Assembly (NCBI GenBank): GCA_033875315.1
Contig: JANRJG010000019.1
Location: 1-49,454, forward strand
Length of the DNA: 49,454 bases
Origin: Candidatus Methylacidiphilales bacterium
GTDB lineage: Bacteria > Verrucomicrobiota > Verrucomicrobiia > Methylacidiphilales > CAZTYG01
Reading direction: 5' to 3'
How positions within the stretch are numbered: the first letter of the stretch is position 1; each line of letters starts with the position of its first letter. Positions 27,193-35,383 of this stretch are shown here, one piece after another. The translations under genes were made by a program, and so were the position numbers. The notes beneath the pieces are model-generated. The model saw only the letters and a program-made list of their open reading frames with translations, had not been told where the DNA came from and made no database searches.

Positions 27193-27669
27193 ATGAACCG
27201 GGACCGCTTGATTGCGATCCTCCTTTTTCTGGCGGTGGCCTTGGTCGGATGGAATTTTTGGGGCGGCTGGCAGGCGCCCATGCCTCCAGCCGACCAAGAG
27301 ACGTTTCTGGGAAGCTGGACGGATCCACATGGCCCGTCAGAAAACCAGATCCGGTTCTCCACCCGCCGGACCAACATCCCCGGGGGAGCATATGGTATTG
27401 AAGGATTGATCGAGGTCCGCGGCCTCTTGGGCGTGGAAAACACCACCGGTGTCTGGAACTACGCCAAGCTGCGGCCGGATCTCCAACTCAATCTGGTCTA
27501 CAACAACCAAACCAGCGTCGTGCGCCTGCGCCAAGGCGGAAACGACCGTTTGGAACTGACCCTTCTATACACCGTCAAGCAAGGACCGGATTTCAAACCT
27601 GTTTTCATCCCCGAGGAAAGACCCAAGCCGGTGTGGCTCGAACGCACTGCCCCCAATCACGGGGAGTGA
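27193..27669 (+). CDS. Hypothetical membrane-anchored protein
   Basis: Not recognised. The 158 residues have one N-terminal helix (LIAILLFLAVALVGWNFWGG) and a short domain rich in beta-type residues (about 40-145) with a W-x-D-P-H-G opening. It looks like a small periplasmic lipocalin-like or sandwich domain. It starts 54 bases after the RND gene on the same strand and may be the last operon member. No strong ribosome-binding site is visible. Confidence 0.6.
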   Translation: MNRDRLIAILLFLAVALVGWNFWGGWQAPMPPADQETFLGSWTDPHGPSENQIRFSTRRTNIPGGAYGIEGLIEVRGLLGVENTTGVWNYAKLRPDLQLNLVYNNQTSVVRLRQGGNDRLELTLLYTVKQGPDFKPVFIPEERPKPVWLERTAPNHGE

Positions 27670-27684
27670 GCGGCAACTTGCTAG

Positions 27685-27780
27685 CGGGAGGGCGAAACTC
27701 CCGTTGAGCCACCCTTGGCAGTAAGACCTCAAACCGGCTCAGCAGGAGCCTCGTCCTCCCGCGGATCCTGTCCCTTAGTC
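27685..27780. repeat. Palindromic repeat element, copy 2
   Basis: Arms at 27685-27710 (starting CGGGAGGGCGAAACTCCCG) and 27736-27761 (GGCTCAGCAGGAGCCTCGTC onward) pair imperfectly, about 20 of 26 positions. The right flank GATCCTGTCCCTTAGTCA matches the flank of copy 1 (GATCTTGTCACTCAGTCA). It lies between convergent genes, where its hairpin could also end transcription from both sides. Confidence 0.65.
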
Positions 27781-27821
27781 ATGAGGACTGGATATAGCTC
27801 ACGGGATGTGAACCGTGCGGA

Positions 27822-29009
27822 TTAGAACTGATAGCCGAGGGAAAGGTTGATGGCGGGGATGATGTAGCGGAATTTCCCGTCGGCGGATTCCCCGGAGGTG
27901 GAAACCGGGCTGCCGGACACATCACGCCAGGGCCCCATGGTGAGCTGGGCGGCGGCGGCATAGGTCCACGGACCACGACGATAGGTCGCCCCCACGCTGC
28001 CGGTGTGAACCTCCGTGTCGGGCACGCCGGGAGTGAAGGTTCGGTCGGGCACGGTTTGCTCGGTGTAGAAGTAACCGGCACTGATGGACCAACCGTTGAG
28101 AAAATCGTAGGTCGCTCCGAGTTTGTACATGAAGCCGGGTTCCCAATCGAAGGGAATGGAAATGTCCCCGGATGAACGCCGGATGGTGACCGTATCGAGG
28201 GAATCCCAATCAGTGTATTCGAGGTTGAACTCGATGTTCCAATGGGGATCGGGACGGTAGGAAAGGCCCCAGGTGAACCATAGGGGAAATTCAAGCCGGG
28301 CGTCGGCTTCCTCTTCCCGGGCGAGTCCCGGAGTGTTGGTTGAGCCCTGATAGTTGATAGAGGACGCACTGTGGTAGCTGAAGCCGGTGGAAAACTGCGG
28401 GTGGAACTTCCAAAGAATGCCGGCGTTGAAACCGACATCGACGTTGTTGCCGTCGAAGGTGAATTCCTGTCCGGGAGCGGGAAGGGAATTTTTCAGGACG
28501 ACGGAGCTGTAGTTGAAGGCCGGACCGGCTCCGAGGGAAAGGCCGGGGACGAGGTCGACGGCCACCACCGGATTGACCCGGATGTAGGTCAACTGGGTCG
28601 TGGTGGCCCGGGTGGAAAACCCGGAATCCTCCGGCCAGATCGTTCCCAGTCCGAAGGGGGAATAAATGCCCAATCCGAAGGAGAACCGGCTCTTGTCCGG
28701 CGTGTAAGTACCGAACATCTGGGGGACCATGGCGGGTTTGTCCTTTGTGCTGGAGAAGGCCCCGTTGGGAGACCGGTATTGGGACTCGACCATGGTCAGG
28801 TAGGAACCCAACCGCACCTGCCCTCCCGGCAACTGCCGGATACCGGCCGGGTTGTAGTAAACCGCCGAGGGATTGTTGGCGGTGGCGACAAAGGCATTGC
28901 CGCGTGCGACGGCCTCGGCGTCCTGGTTGGCGATGCGCGAACCCAGCCCGTAGGCCGCAGCCGGCAGGGCGGCCATGAGGGCGGCGGCCCATACGCGGGA
29001 AGCCTTCAT
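27822..29009 (-). CDS. FadL/TodX-type outer-membrane transporter
   Basis: This 395-residue protein has a signal peptide (MKASRVWAAALMAALPAAAY) and the OMPP1/FadL hallmark region right after it: GSRIANQDAEAVARGNAFVA then NNPSAVYYNPAGI. The rest is beta-barrel and ends INLSLGYQF with the terminal phenylalanine. The family passes fatty acids or aromatic hydrocarbons across the outer membrane. Its start overlaps the SDR gene stop by four bases, so uptake and oxidation of a hydrophobic substrate may be linked. Confidence 0.9.
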   Translation of the reverse strand: MKASRVWAAALMAALPAAAYGLGSRIANQDAEAVARGNAFVATANNPSAVYYNPAGIRQLPGGQVRLGSYLTMVESQYRSPNGAFSSTKDKPAMVPQMFGTYTPDKSRFSFGLGIYSPFGLGTIWPEDSGFSTRATTTQLTYIRVNPVVAVDLVPGLSLGAGPAFNYSSVVLKNSLPAPGQEFTFDGNNVDVGFNAGILWKFHPQFSTGFSYHSASSINYQGSTNTPGLAREEEADARLEFPLWFTWGLSYRPDPHWNIEFNLEYTDWDSLDTVTIRRSSGDISIPFDWEPGFMYKLGATYDFLNGWSISAGYFYTEQTVPDRTFTPGVPDTEVHTGSVGATYRRGPWTYAAAAQLTMGPWRDVSGSPVSTSGESADGKFRYIIPAINLSLGYQF

Positions 29010-29779
29010 CGTGCCACCACCCCTCCATCGACCGGGAGGGCGACCCCGGTGACAAATGAAGCCGCGTCGGAACACAGCCAGACCGCGGCCGCGGCGATTT
29101 CTTCCGGGCGGGCGACGCGCCCGATGGGTTCCTGTTGGACAAAGAGTTCCTCGGTGATCAAGCCGGGGTTGTCCCGGATCATACGATCCATGAGGGGGGT
29201 CTGGACCGCACCGGGGCAGAGGGCGTTGACCCGGATGCCGGCCTGGGCGTATTCCAGTGCGGCGGCCTTGGTCAGGCCGACGATGCCGTGCTTGCTGGCG
29301 GCATAGGCTGGATAGCCGGGGAGGGCGACCAGACCGAGCACGGAGGAAATGTTGACGATCGAGCCCGCGCCCTGTTTGAGCATCTGGTTGATCTGCTCGC
29401 GCATGCAGAGCCAGGTGCCCTTCAGATTGACCGAAAGGACGCGGTCCCAGTTTTCCTCGGAACAGGCGGCGGTGGGGGCGAGCTGGCCCTCGATCCCGGC
29501 GTTGTTGATCGCGCAGTCGATGCGGCCGTATTTTTCCACCACACTGCGGAAGAAATCCTTCACCTGGACCGGTTGGGAGATATCGAGTTGGGCGTAGAAA
29601 CCCTGGCCGCTCATCTCGGCCACTGTCTGTTGCAGGCCCTCAAGATTGAGATCGGCCACCACCGTGACCGTGGCCCCCTGGCGGCTGAGGGCGAGCGCAC
29701 AGGCCTTGCCGATCCCGGAGCTTCCCCCGGTCACCACCACTACCTTACCATCCAAACCCGAGCCGCTTTGGATTGCCAT
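29006..29779 (-). CDS. Short-chain dehydrogenase/reductase
   Basis: This 257-residue classical SDR has the NAD(P)-binding TGGSSGIGKA, NNAG, the catalytic serine in NISSVLG and the YxxxK in YAASKHGIV. The C-terminal GVALPVDGG is usual. It oxidises or reduces an unknown alcohol or ketone; the FabG or glucose-dehydrogenase subgroup is possible. The ATG at 29779 fits the family start. It is first in a two-gene operon with the FadL-type porin. A 91-base gap separates it from the divergent cyclic-nucleotide protein. Confidence 0.9.
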   Translation of the reverse strand: MAIQSGSGLDGKVVVVTGGSSGIGKACALALSRQGATVTVVADLNLEGLQQTVAEMSGQGFYAQLDISQPVQVKDFFRSVVEKYGRIDCAINNAGIEGQLAPTAACSEENWDRVLSVNLKGTWLCMREQINQMLKQGAGSIVNISSVLGLVALPGYPAYAASKHGIVGLTKAAALEYAQAGIRVNALCPGAVQTPLMDRMIRDNPGLITEELFVQQEPIGRVARPEEIAAAAVWLCSDAASFVTGVALPVDGGVVAR

Positions 29780-29870
29780 CACCTGCCTATGCCCAAACCG
29801 CTGTGAGGTGTCACGCGGGAAGTTTCCCAACCCTCCTTTTTTTGTTGGGCACAACTGGCGGCACGGCACT

Positions 29871-30356
29871 ATGCTGGCGGCCATGATCGACGGCCAACAG
29901 GAAATCACTTACGCCCGGAATGACATCATCTTCCACGAATCGGAGCGACCGGACGGGGTTTACATTGTCAAAGACGGCTTGGTGCAAATCTTCCAAAGCG
30001 TGCAGACCCCGGAGGGTGTGGTGGATGTTGAATTGGGGCGCATCGGGGCGCGGGGCATGTTCGGAGAAATGGGGCTGATCGACCACCGCCCGCGCAGCGC
30101 GTCCGCCAAGGCCCTCGGCCCGACCACCCTCCTCTTCATCCCCAAGGAACAATTCCGCAAGCACCTCGAACAACTGCCCCCCTGGGTCACCCTATTGATC
30201 AAGACCTTTGTCCACCGCCTCCGTGAGACCAACGACCGTTTGGTGGAAGTTCTGGAAGCCCGTGGTGAAAGCCCGGCCATCCACCTCCACCCCCATGACT
30301 TGGTCATGACCGAGGGCGAAGGTGCGGGGCAGTCCCCACCGCAGCCGGGGGTCTGA
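29871..30356 (+). CDS. Cyclic-nucleotide-binding domain protein
   Basis: The 161 residues are almost entirely one cNMP-binding beta-roll. Visible pieces are GVYIVKDGLVQIF, the loop RGMFGEMGLIDHRPRSASAKA (phosphate-binding cassette, with Glu and the RxxS arginine) and a final helix. There is no helix-turn-helix, so it is not a CRP-type regulator by itself; it may act through protein contacts. Starts at 29871 and 29883 (MIDGQQEITY) are both possible. It converges with the TPR gene, with seven bases between the stops. Confidence 0.8.
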   Translation: MLAAMIDGQQEITYARNDIIFHESERPDGVYIVKDGLVQIFQSVQTPEGVVDVELGRIGARGMFGEMGLIDHRPRSASAKALGPTTLLFIPKEQFRKHLEQLPPWVTLLIKTFVHRLRETNDRLVEVLEARGESPAIHLHPHDLVMTEGEGAGQSPPQPGV

Positions 30357-30363
30357 AGGTTGT

Positions 30364-31722
30364 TCAGCGCCGGGCGGCTGGGGCCAGGTGCGGGGCCGCT
30401 TTATTCAGCTGGGTCAGCCATTCCGCTTCCGCCTTCCGGTCCCCGCGTTTCCGGGCCAGCGAAACCAAGCCCATCAATCCCTGGACTTCCATGCCCGGAT
30501 CTGCGGCCAGCTCCCGGCAGAGTTCCTCCGCCCTGGCGTCCCATCCCATGGCGGCCGCGTAGTTGGCCAGAAGGGTCTTGTTCGTGGGCTCCTTGTTTGC
30601 CTCCACCAGGGCCAGCCGCCAGTAACGCAGGCCCAATCCTTCGTCGCCCTGTTTCTCGGCCGCCCTGGACCGGTAGGCATAATGGAGGCAGGTGGGCAGA
30701 AAAGGTGGCGCCTCCGTGAGAAAGGCGGCCATTTCCGCCCATTGTCCCCGGGCACCGAGAATATCCAGATAGAGGTGGTAGGCCCCGCGGTTCTTGCGCG
30801 CTTCTTCCGGACTGATCCACCCGGTGGCGGCAACGGCCCGGCCCCCGGCCACCAACCAGCGGGCGGCCTGGATCCGTTCTTCGACAGAAAGCGAGGAACC
30901 GAGCTCGCGCCATCCTGCCGCCTCATCCTTTTTACCGGCAGAAATATGTAAGACCTGGGCCAGCAAACGGGCTTCCCAGCCCGCCAGTGGGTGGCTGCGC
31001 AGCCGGACGGACAGGGCTTCGGATGCTTCGTTTTTCCGTCCCGTTGCCCGGGCCATCAGGATGAGCGCTGCCAGGCCATCCTGGCCGGGATCTTCCCCCT
31101 TTTTATCCAGCCAGGCCAGGGCTTCGGCACGCTGGGTTTCATTCCCCCGCAACATCAACTCCCTGGCATAAAGGTCGAAAACCGGATTGCTCTGGTTCGT
31201 GCGGAGGATGTCGGAAGCCAGATCCGCCGCGGCCGGCCCTTTGTCCCAGGCCACCAAGACCCGACATTGGTATCGCCGGAAAGCCGCCGTTTCCTGGGGG
31301 GCCGCCTTGCGGAAACCCTCCAGCGCCCGGTAGGCTTGGACCCGGTCGCCCCGTTGCAGGGAGGCCAGGAGCAAGCCTTCCCAATCCTGGGCCGAGCCCG
31401 GATTCATCTGCACCAGGCGCAGCCAAAGCTCGGCGGCGTTGGAGTTGCGGTCGAGCAGGGCGTAGCGGGCCCGGGCCCGCAGGACCGCCGGCTCAAAGGG
31501 TGCCAGCCGGGTCGCCGCTGCCAGGGCCTCGGACGCTTTCCGGGGGTCGTTCCGGGCGATGGCAGCTTCGGCTTGTGAGGTGAATTCCCGCGCCCGCCAG
31601 GCCTTGGCCTGACGCCACAGGCGCGGTCCTTCGAGAACAGGCACAACCAACAGGGCAAGGGTTGCGGCCGCGGCCATGAGGACGCGCGTCCATGGCCAGT
31701 TCGGAGTTTTCAAAGGCTGCAC
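30364..31722 (-). CDS. Membrane-anchored TPR-repeat protein
   Basis: The 452 residues have one helix near the N-terminus (VLMAAAATLALLVVPVLEG) followed by alanine- and leucine-rich helical pairs with TPR character throughout (ASEALAAATRLAPFEPAVLR; AELWLRLVQMNPGSAQDWEG). It is probably a scaffold on the periplasmic side of the inner membrane. I chose the GTG at 31722, two bases after the stop of the PEP-CTERM gene, because it suggests coupling; an ATG at 31677 is the alternative. TPR proteins are common companions of PEP-CTERM/exosortase loci. Confidence 0.7.
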   Translation of the reverse strand: MQPLKTPNWPWTRVLMAAAATLALLVVPVLEGPRLWRQAKAWRAREFTSQAEAAIARNDPRKASEALAAATRLAPFEPAVLRARARYALLDRNSNAAELWLRLVQMNPGSAQDWEGLLLASLQRGDRVQAYRALEGFRKAAPQETAAFRRYQCRVLVAWDKGPAAADLASDILRTNQSNPVFDLYARELMLRGNETQRAEALAWLDKKGEDPGQDGLAALILMARATGRKNEASEALSVRLRSHPLAGWEARLLAQVLHISAGKKDEAAGWRELGSSLSVEERIQAARWLVAGGRAVAATGWISPEEARKNRGAYHLYLDILGARGQWAEMAAFLTEAPPFLPTCLHYAYRSRAAEKQGDEGLGLRYWRLALVEANKEPTNKTLLANYAAAMGWDARAEELCRELAADPGMEVQGLMGLVSLARKRGDRKAEAEWLTQLNKAAPHLAPAARR

Positions 31723-31724
31723 GA

Positions 31725-32786
31725 TCAAGCCGTCTGATGGGGGCGGCGACGGCGACGCCAGCCCTCCCCGGCGGCCAGCAACAACAGGACCGCCCCCGTG
31801 ATCCACGTCGAAGGTTCAGGCACCACGATCCCCGTGGACAGAGTGTTATCGATGTAGAAGTGCAAATCATTGAAATCATCGTCTGATCCCCCCCCCGTGC
31901 GGCGGGTGATGTCCTCGAAGGTGATGACGGATCCCGGGGAATTCGGGTCGGGAGCGAAGTTCGGATTGCTGGTGTTGCTTCCCACCGCATTTCCATTGTT
32001 GTTGCGTGTCGTGCCAAAAAAAGTGAATGCCTGGTCCAGACCCGTCCCTGCCCCTGCCGTGTCATTGCCCGGGTTTCCCTCGCTGACCGCAAAGAGCGGC
32101 CAGGCACTGGCCCCGGTTCCATCAAGGGCAAACGAGGTGAACGTGTTGTCTGCGGCGTCGTTCAGAAAGGCTTCTAATGAATTGTTGGGGATAATGAAAA
32201 AGGAATAAAACCGGCCGCCCTCCAAAGTCACCACATTGGTGTCGTTCGTGATGTCGTAGGTGTCGCCGTTTCCCCGGTCATGGTTGCGGGTTTGGTCATT
32301 ATTTGGAGTGGGAGTGGTATACGCATCATCCGTGTCCCGGGTCACTTGCTTGGCCCCGCTCGGCACGGTAAAGATCGCCGCTTGGTCGACGAAGACCACT
32401 TGGGCCGTGGAGAGCGCCTCGATGGCCCAGGCTTGTTTTTCGGCCACCGTGTCATAGGGCAAGGCCGCGAGAGTGCTGGTGACTTCGAAATAGCCGAATG
32501 AAAAAGTGTAGGCTCCATCATCATACAGAAACGTCATGTTGATCGACTGGGGGCCGGTACCATTGATCTGGTACAAGCCGTAATTCACCTCGTTGAATGT
32601 CCCGCCCAGCGCGTTGTTCCCGTAAACATCGGTCAGCGTATTGCCGATGTCGTCATAAGCGGGGTTGGTCGAGTTGCTCCCGTAGAAGACCGTGTCTGCT
32701 GGCAGGTTCATCACCGATCCCCATAAAAGGGCAGCGGCGGCACAAACCAGTGACTTGCGAATGGGCCAGGTACAGAACAATTTCAT
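31725..32786 (-). CDS. PEP-CTERM sorted exoprotein with DUF4114-like domain
   Basis: This 353-residue protein has a signal peptide (IRKSLVCAAAALLWGSVM). A domain with TGGGSDDDFNDLHFYID near its end is the acidic signature seen in DUF4114 proteins. A textbook PEP-CTERM tail follows: VPEPSTW at 322-328, a hydrophobic helix, then GWRRRRR. Exosortases recognise this tail and cut it after membrane transit. The mature protein is rich in N, T, G and D, as expected for a surface protein. It is transcribed away from creBC, and its downstream partner is the TPR gene. Confidence 0.85.
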   Translation of the reverse strand: MKLFCTWPIRKSLVCAAAALLWGSVMNLPADTVFYGSNSTNPAYDDIGNTLTDVYGNNALGGTFNEVNYGLYQINGTGPQSINMTFLYDDGAYTFSFGYFEVTSTLAALPYDTVAEKQAWAIEALSTAQVVFVDQAAIFTVPSGAKQVTRDTDDAYTTPTPNNDQTRNHDRGNGDTYDITNDTNVVTLEGGRFYSFFIIPNNSLEAFLNDAADNTFTSFALDGTGASAWPLFAVSEGNPGNDTAGAGTGLDQAFTFFGTTRNNNGNAVGSNTSNPNFAPDPNSPGSVITFEDITRRTGGGSDDDFNDLHFYIDNTLSTGIVVPEPSTWITGAVLLLLAAGEGWRRRRRPHQTA

Positions 32787-32792
32787 CTGATT

Positions 32793-32811
32793 CTGTAAAA
32801 CTTTATTACAG
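32793..32811. promoter_or_regulatory. Inverted repeat upstream of the PEP-CTERM gene
   Basis: CTGTAA-aacttta-TTACAG is a perfect 6-base inverted repeat with a 7-base spacer. It lies seven bases before the start codon at 32786. The position suits a repressor or autoregulatory operator, but I cannot name a protein for it. Confidence 0.4.
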
Positions 32812-32926
32812 TTTTGGGCTTTTGTCGATGTAAATCACTCTGGTCTGGGCCCCCGGCTTCCCGGCTGATTTCCCAGCAAAGCCCTTACGCCCAAGGTTTT
32901 GCCTTGGTCGTGCTTCTTCACAGCTT

Positions 32927-32955
32927 TTGACAGGGGCCACGCGACAGGTTACAAC
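32927..32955 (+). promoter_or_regulatory. Candidate promoter of the creBC operon
   Basis: TTGACA at 32927-32932 is a perfect -35 box. TACAAC follows after exactly 17 bases (32950-32955, four of six matches to TATAAT). Transcription would begin at about 32961-32963, on or next to the ATG at 32961, so the message may be leaderless. No Shine-Dalgarno is present, which agrees. A short hairpin CCAAGG-ttttg-CCTTGG lies upstream at 32891-32907. Confidence 0.45.
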
Positions 32956-32960
32956 CGCCC

Positions 32961-33680
32961 ATGCCCCGACACATCCTCGTGGTCGAAGACGAACCGCTGA
33001 TCGCGGACAATATCCACTACGCCTTGGAAACCGAGGGTATGGTGGCCATTCCTTGTGCCACGCTTGGCGAAGCGGAAATGCACCTGCGGGAACAATCTTT
33101 TGATCTCATCGTCCTCGACGTCAACCTACCCGACGGCAACGGCTTTGATTTTTGCCGCGGCCTCCGAACCCGCCAGTCCACCCCGGTCATCTTCCTCACC
33201 GCACGGGCGGCAGAAATCGATCGCGTGGTGGGCCTGGAAATCGGCGGCGATGACTACCTGGTCAAACCCTTCAGTCCCCGGGAACTCACGGCCCGCATCA
33301 AGGCCGTTTTGCGCCGGGGTGGATCCGCTTCCCCATCTACATCCCAGTTGCCTCCTCCCCAGCAGAACACTCCAACTGCCAGCAATGGAAATTTCTCTAT
33401 CGATGAAGATCGCAAAGAGATTCTTTTATCCGGGGTTGCCTTGGGTTTATCGCGCTATGAGTTCCGTCTGCTCAAGGTTCTGGTCGAGCGTCCCGGGCGG
33501 ATCTTCAGCCGCGACGAATTGATGGACCGCGCCTGGGACGAGCCCGATTCCAGCACCGACCGCACCGTCGATGCCCACATCAAAAAAATCCGCTCCAAGA
33601 TCCGCGCCGCCGTCCCAGGCGCCGACCCCATCGAGACCCACCGCGGTTACGGCTATTCCCTCCGGCCCACCCCCCAATGA
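32961..33680 (+). CDS. creB: CreB-like OmpR-family response regulator
   Basis: The 239 residues have a receiver domain (VVEDE, Asp-53 in VLDVNLPD, VKPFSPREL) and a winged helix. Close resemblance to E. coli CreB is visible in PVIFLTAR, VGLEIGGDDYLVKPFSP, LSRYEFRLLKVL and THRGYGYSLR. A longer, proline- and serine-rich linker (about 125-145) separates the domains. It should bind the TTCA[T/C] repeats at 35275-35321. It overlaps creC by four bases (ATGA). Confidence 0.88.
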   Translation: MPRHILVVEDEPLIADNIHYALETEGMVAIPCATLGEAEMHLREQSFDLIVLDVNLPDGNGFDFCRGLRTRQSTPVIFLTARAAEIDRVVGLEIGGDDYLVKPFSPRELTARIKAVLRRGGSASPSTSQLPPPQQNTPTASNGNFSIDEDRKEILLSGVALGLSRYEFRLLKVLVERPGRIFSRDELMDRAWDEPDSSTDRTVDAHIKKIRSKIRAAVPGADPIETHRGYGYSLRPTPQ

Positions 33681-35107
33681 AAATCCGCACCGTGGTCTTT
33701 CTGGCCTACGCGCTGGTCTTCGGCCTGGCCTTTGCCTTCCTCCTCCGCTGGGTCATCGATGGGTTGCGTCCCCGCTACTTGGAAGCGGTGGAAGAATGCC
33801 TGGTCGACACTTCCGTGCTGGCCGCCGAATGGCTGGCCGGCGAGGCCCGGCCCGACGGCACCCTGCCGACGGAGGTGTTGGCCGGCACGTTCGCCCGGCT
33901 CAAAAACCGGCGATTTGAGGCCTGCATCTACGATCTGGTCAAAACCCGCGTCGATCTCGATTTCACCGTCACCGACCGGAACGGGATTGTTCTCTTCGAT
34001 TCCGGTGACTCGTCCCGCATCGGCCAGGACTTTGGCAACCGCTGGCGGGACATCCGCCTGACATTGAAGGGAACCTACGGTGCCCGCACGACCCGGCTGG
34101 TCGAGAATGATCCCACCACCTCCGTGCTCCATGTCGCCGCGCCCATCCGGCTCAAGGGCGAATTGATCGGGGTCGTCTCTGCCTACAAACCCTCCGACAA
34201 TGCCGACCAGTTCATTGCCGGGGCCGCCTGGAAGATCACCCAGGCCGGCTTCCTCGCCACCGCCGTGGTCGTCCTGACTTCGCTCCTGCTTTCTTTCTGG
34301 ATCAGCGCCCCTATCGAAAAACTCACCGCCTACGCCCGCGCCGTGCGCGATGGTGCCAAGCCCCCCAGGCCGCGCCTGGGATCGGCCCGGGAAATCCGCG
34401 CCCTCGGACAGGCCTTCGAGGAAATGCGCGACACCCTCGAGGGAAAAAACTACATCGAGAACTACATCCAGTCCCTGACCCACGAACTCAAAAGCCCCAT
34501 CACCTCGATCCGCGGCGCGGCGGAACTCATGGGCGAGGACATGGAACCGGGGCGCCGGCAAAAATTCGCCGAAAACATCCGCTCCGAGGCGGCCCGCATG
34601 GCCCAGATCGTCGACCGTCTGCTCGAATTGGCCTCTGTCGAATCGCGCAAGAGCCTGGGCCCAACCCACCCCTTGGACTTGGTGGAAATTCTGCGCGACG
34701 TCTTGGCTTCCGTACCCGGTCTCCAAGGCCTTGTCATCGACGCCCCTCTTCCCGACACCCTCGCCTTGCGGGGTGAACGTTTTCTGCTCCGGCAGGCGTT
34801 GGAAAACCTGCTCATCAATGCCATCGAGTTTTCCCCGTCCGGCGGGCGCATCCGCGTGGACGCCCAACGTGATTCCAAGCATGTGGTCGTGCGAATCGAG
34901 GACGAAGGCCCGGGCATTCCGGACTATGCCCAGGAGAAGATCTTTGAACGTTTCTTCTCCCTGCCGCGTCCCGGGACACAGAAGAAAAGTTCCGGCCTGG
35001 GTCTGCCCTTTGTCAAGTTGGTGGCCGAGTTGCACGGCGGCACTGTCACTGTGGCCAACCGTCCCGGCGGAGGCGGCACCCGCGCGGAGTTGACCCTCCC
35101 AACCTGA
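33677..35107 (+). CDS. creC: CreC-like sensor histidine kinase
   Basis: This 476-residue kinase (E. coli CreC has 474) carries CreC-specific stretches: LTLKGTYGART, EGKNYIENYI, LTHELKSPITSIRGAAEL with phosphoacceptor His-269, and IFERFFSLPRPGTQKKSSGL. Helices at about 7-27 and 185-210 bracket a periplasmic sensor part. A HAMP-like linker, HisKA and an ATPase domain (NLLINA, DEGPGIP) follow. CreC responds to carbon or fermentation state and envelope stress in enterics; here the signal is unknown. No creD is present. Its place is taken by the VIT/exosortase pair. Confidence 0.9.
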   Translation: MKIRTVVFLAYALVFGLAFAFLLRWVIDGLRPRYLEAVEECLVDTSVLAAEWLAGEARPDGTLPTEVLAGTFARLKNRRFEACIYDLVKTRVDLDFTVTDRNGIVLFDSGDSSRIGQDFGNRWRDIRLTLKGTYGARTTRLVENDPTTSVLHVAAPIRLKGELIGVVSAYKPSDNADQFIAGAAWKITQAGFLATAVVVLTSLLLSFWISAPIEKLTAYARAVRDGAKPPRPRLGSAREIRALGQAFEEMRDTLEGKNYIENYIQSLTHELKSPITSIRGAAELMGEDMEPGRRQKFAENIRSEAARMAQIVDRLLELASVESRKSLGPTHPLDLVEILRDVLASVPGLQGLVIDAPLPDTLALRGERFLLRQALENLLINAIEFSPSGGRIRVDAQRDSKHVVVRIEDEGPGIPDYAQEKIFERFFSLPRPGTQKKSSGLGLPFVKLVAELHGGTVTVANRPGGGGTRAELTLPT

Positions 35108-35119
35108 GCCACACGCTGC

Positions 35120-35254
35120 CCTTGGCAGCATCGTTCCGGTTCGGAGCCAGATCGCAGCCTTGAAATGGCGTTGGATGGTCCGGTCCTTGGTCGCCAGCAC
35201 CCGGTCGAGGAGATTGTAGACATCTTCACGCAGCTTGGAGGGGGCTGGCGGCAT
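35120..35254 (-). pseudogene. Probable relic of a Phd/YefM-like antitoxin gene
   Basis: From an ATG at 35254, with GGAGG nine bases upstream, the minus strand reads MPPAPSKLREDVYNLLDRVL. This looks like the first helix of a small antitoxin (SKLRxxxYxLLDxVLxTG). After about 22 residues the likeness stops, and the frame runs on, antisense, through creC with no stop of its own. No toxin gene adjoins. I read it as a broken antitoxin start left in the creC-VIT gap. Confidence 0.35.
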
Positions 35255-35274
35255 CCTTCAGCCTCCGGCGTTTC

Positions 35275-35321
35275 TTCATCAATTCATGATCTATTCATCC
35301 CCGGTTCATCATCGATTCACC
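35275..35321 (+). promoter_or_regulatory. Array of CreB-type direct repeats
   Basis: TTCAT or TTCAC begins at 35275, 35283, 35294, 35305 and 35316. The last four are exactly 11 bases apart (TTCATG, TTCATC, TTCATC, TTCACC). The E. coli CreB target is TTCAC-N6-TTCAC, which also has an 11-base period. The array ends 62 bases before the VIT gene ATG and directly follows creBC, so CreB control of the VIT-exosortase genes is the natural reading. Confidence 0.7.
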
Positions 35322-35383
35322 GGCGTGTTGCAGGGTCTTGGGCGTCAACCAAACCCCAACCCCGACACAAGCAAAGGAACCCG

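Noticed and set aside
29871-30356. CRP/FNR-type transcription factor
   Set aside because: The protein ends after the cyclic-nucleotide domain and has no helix-turn-helix.
33653-35254. Minus-strand open frame of 533 codons
   Set aside because: Most of it is antisense to creC. Only the first 40 or so codons, outside creC, look protein-like, and these are listed as an antitoxin relic.
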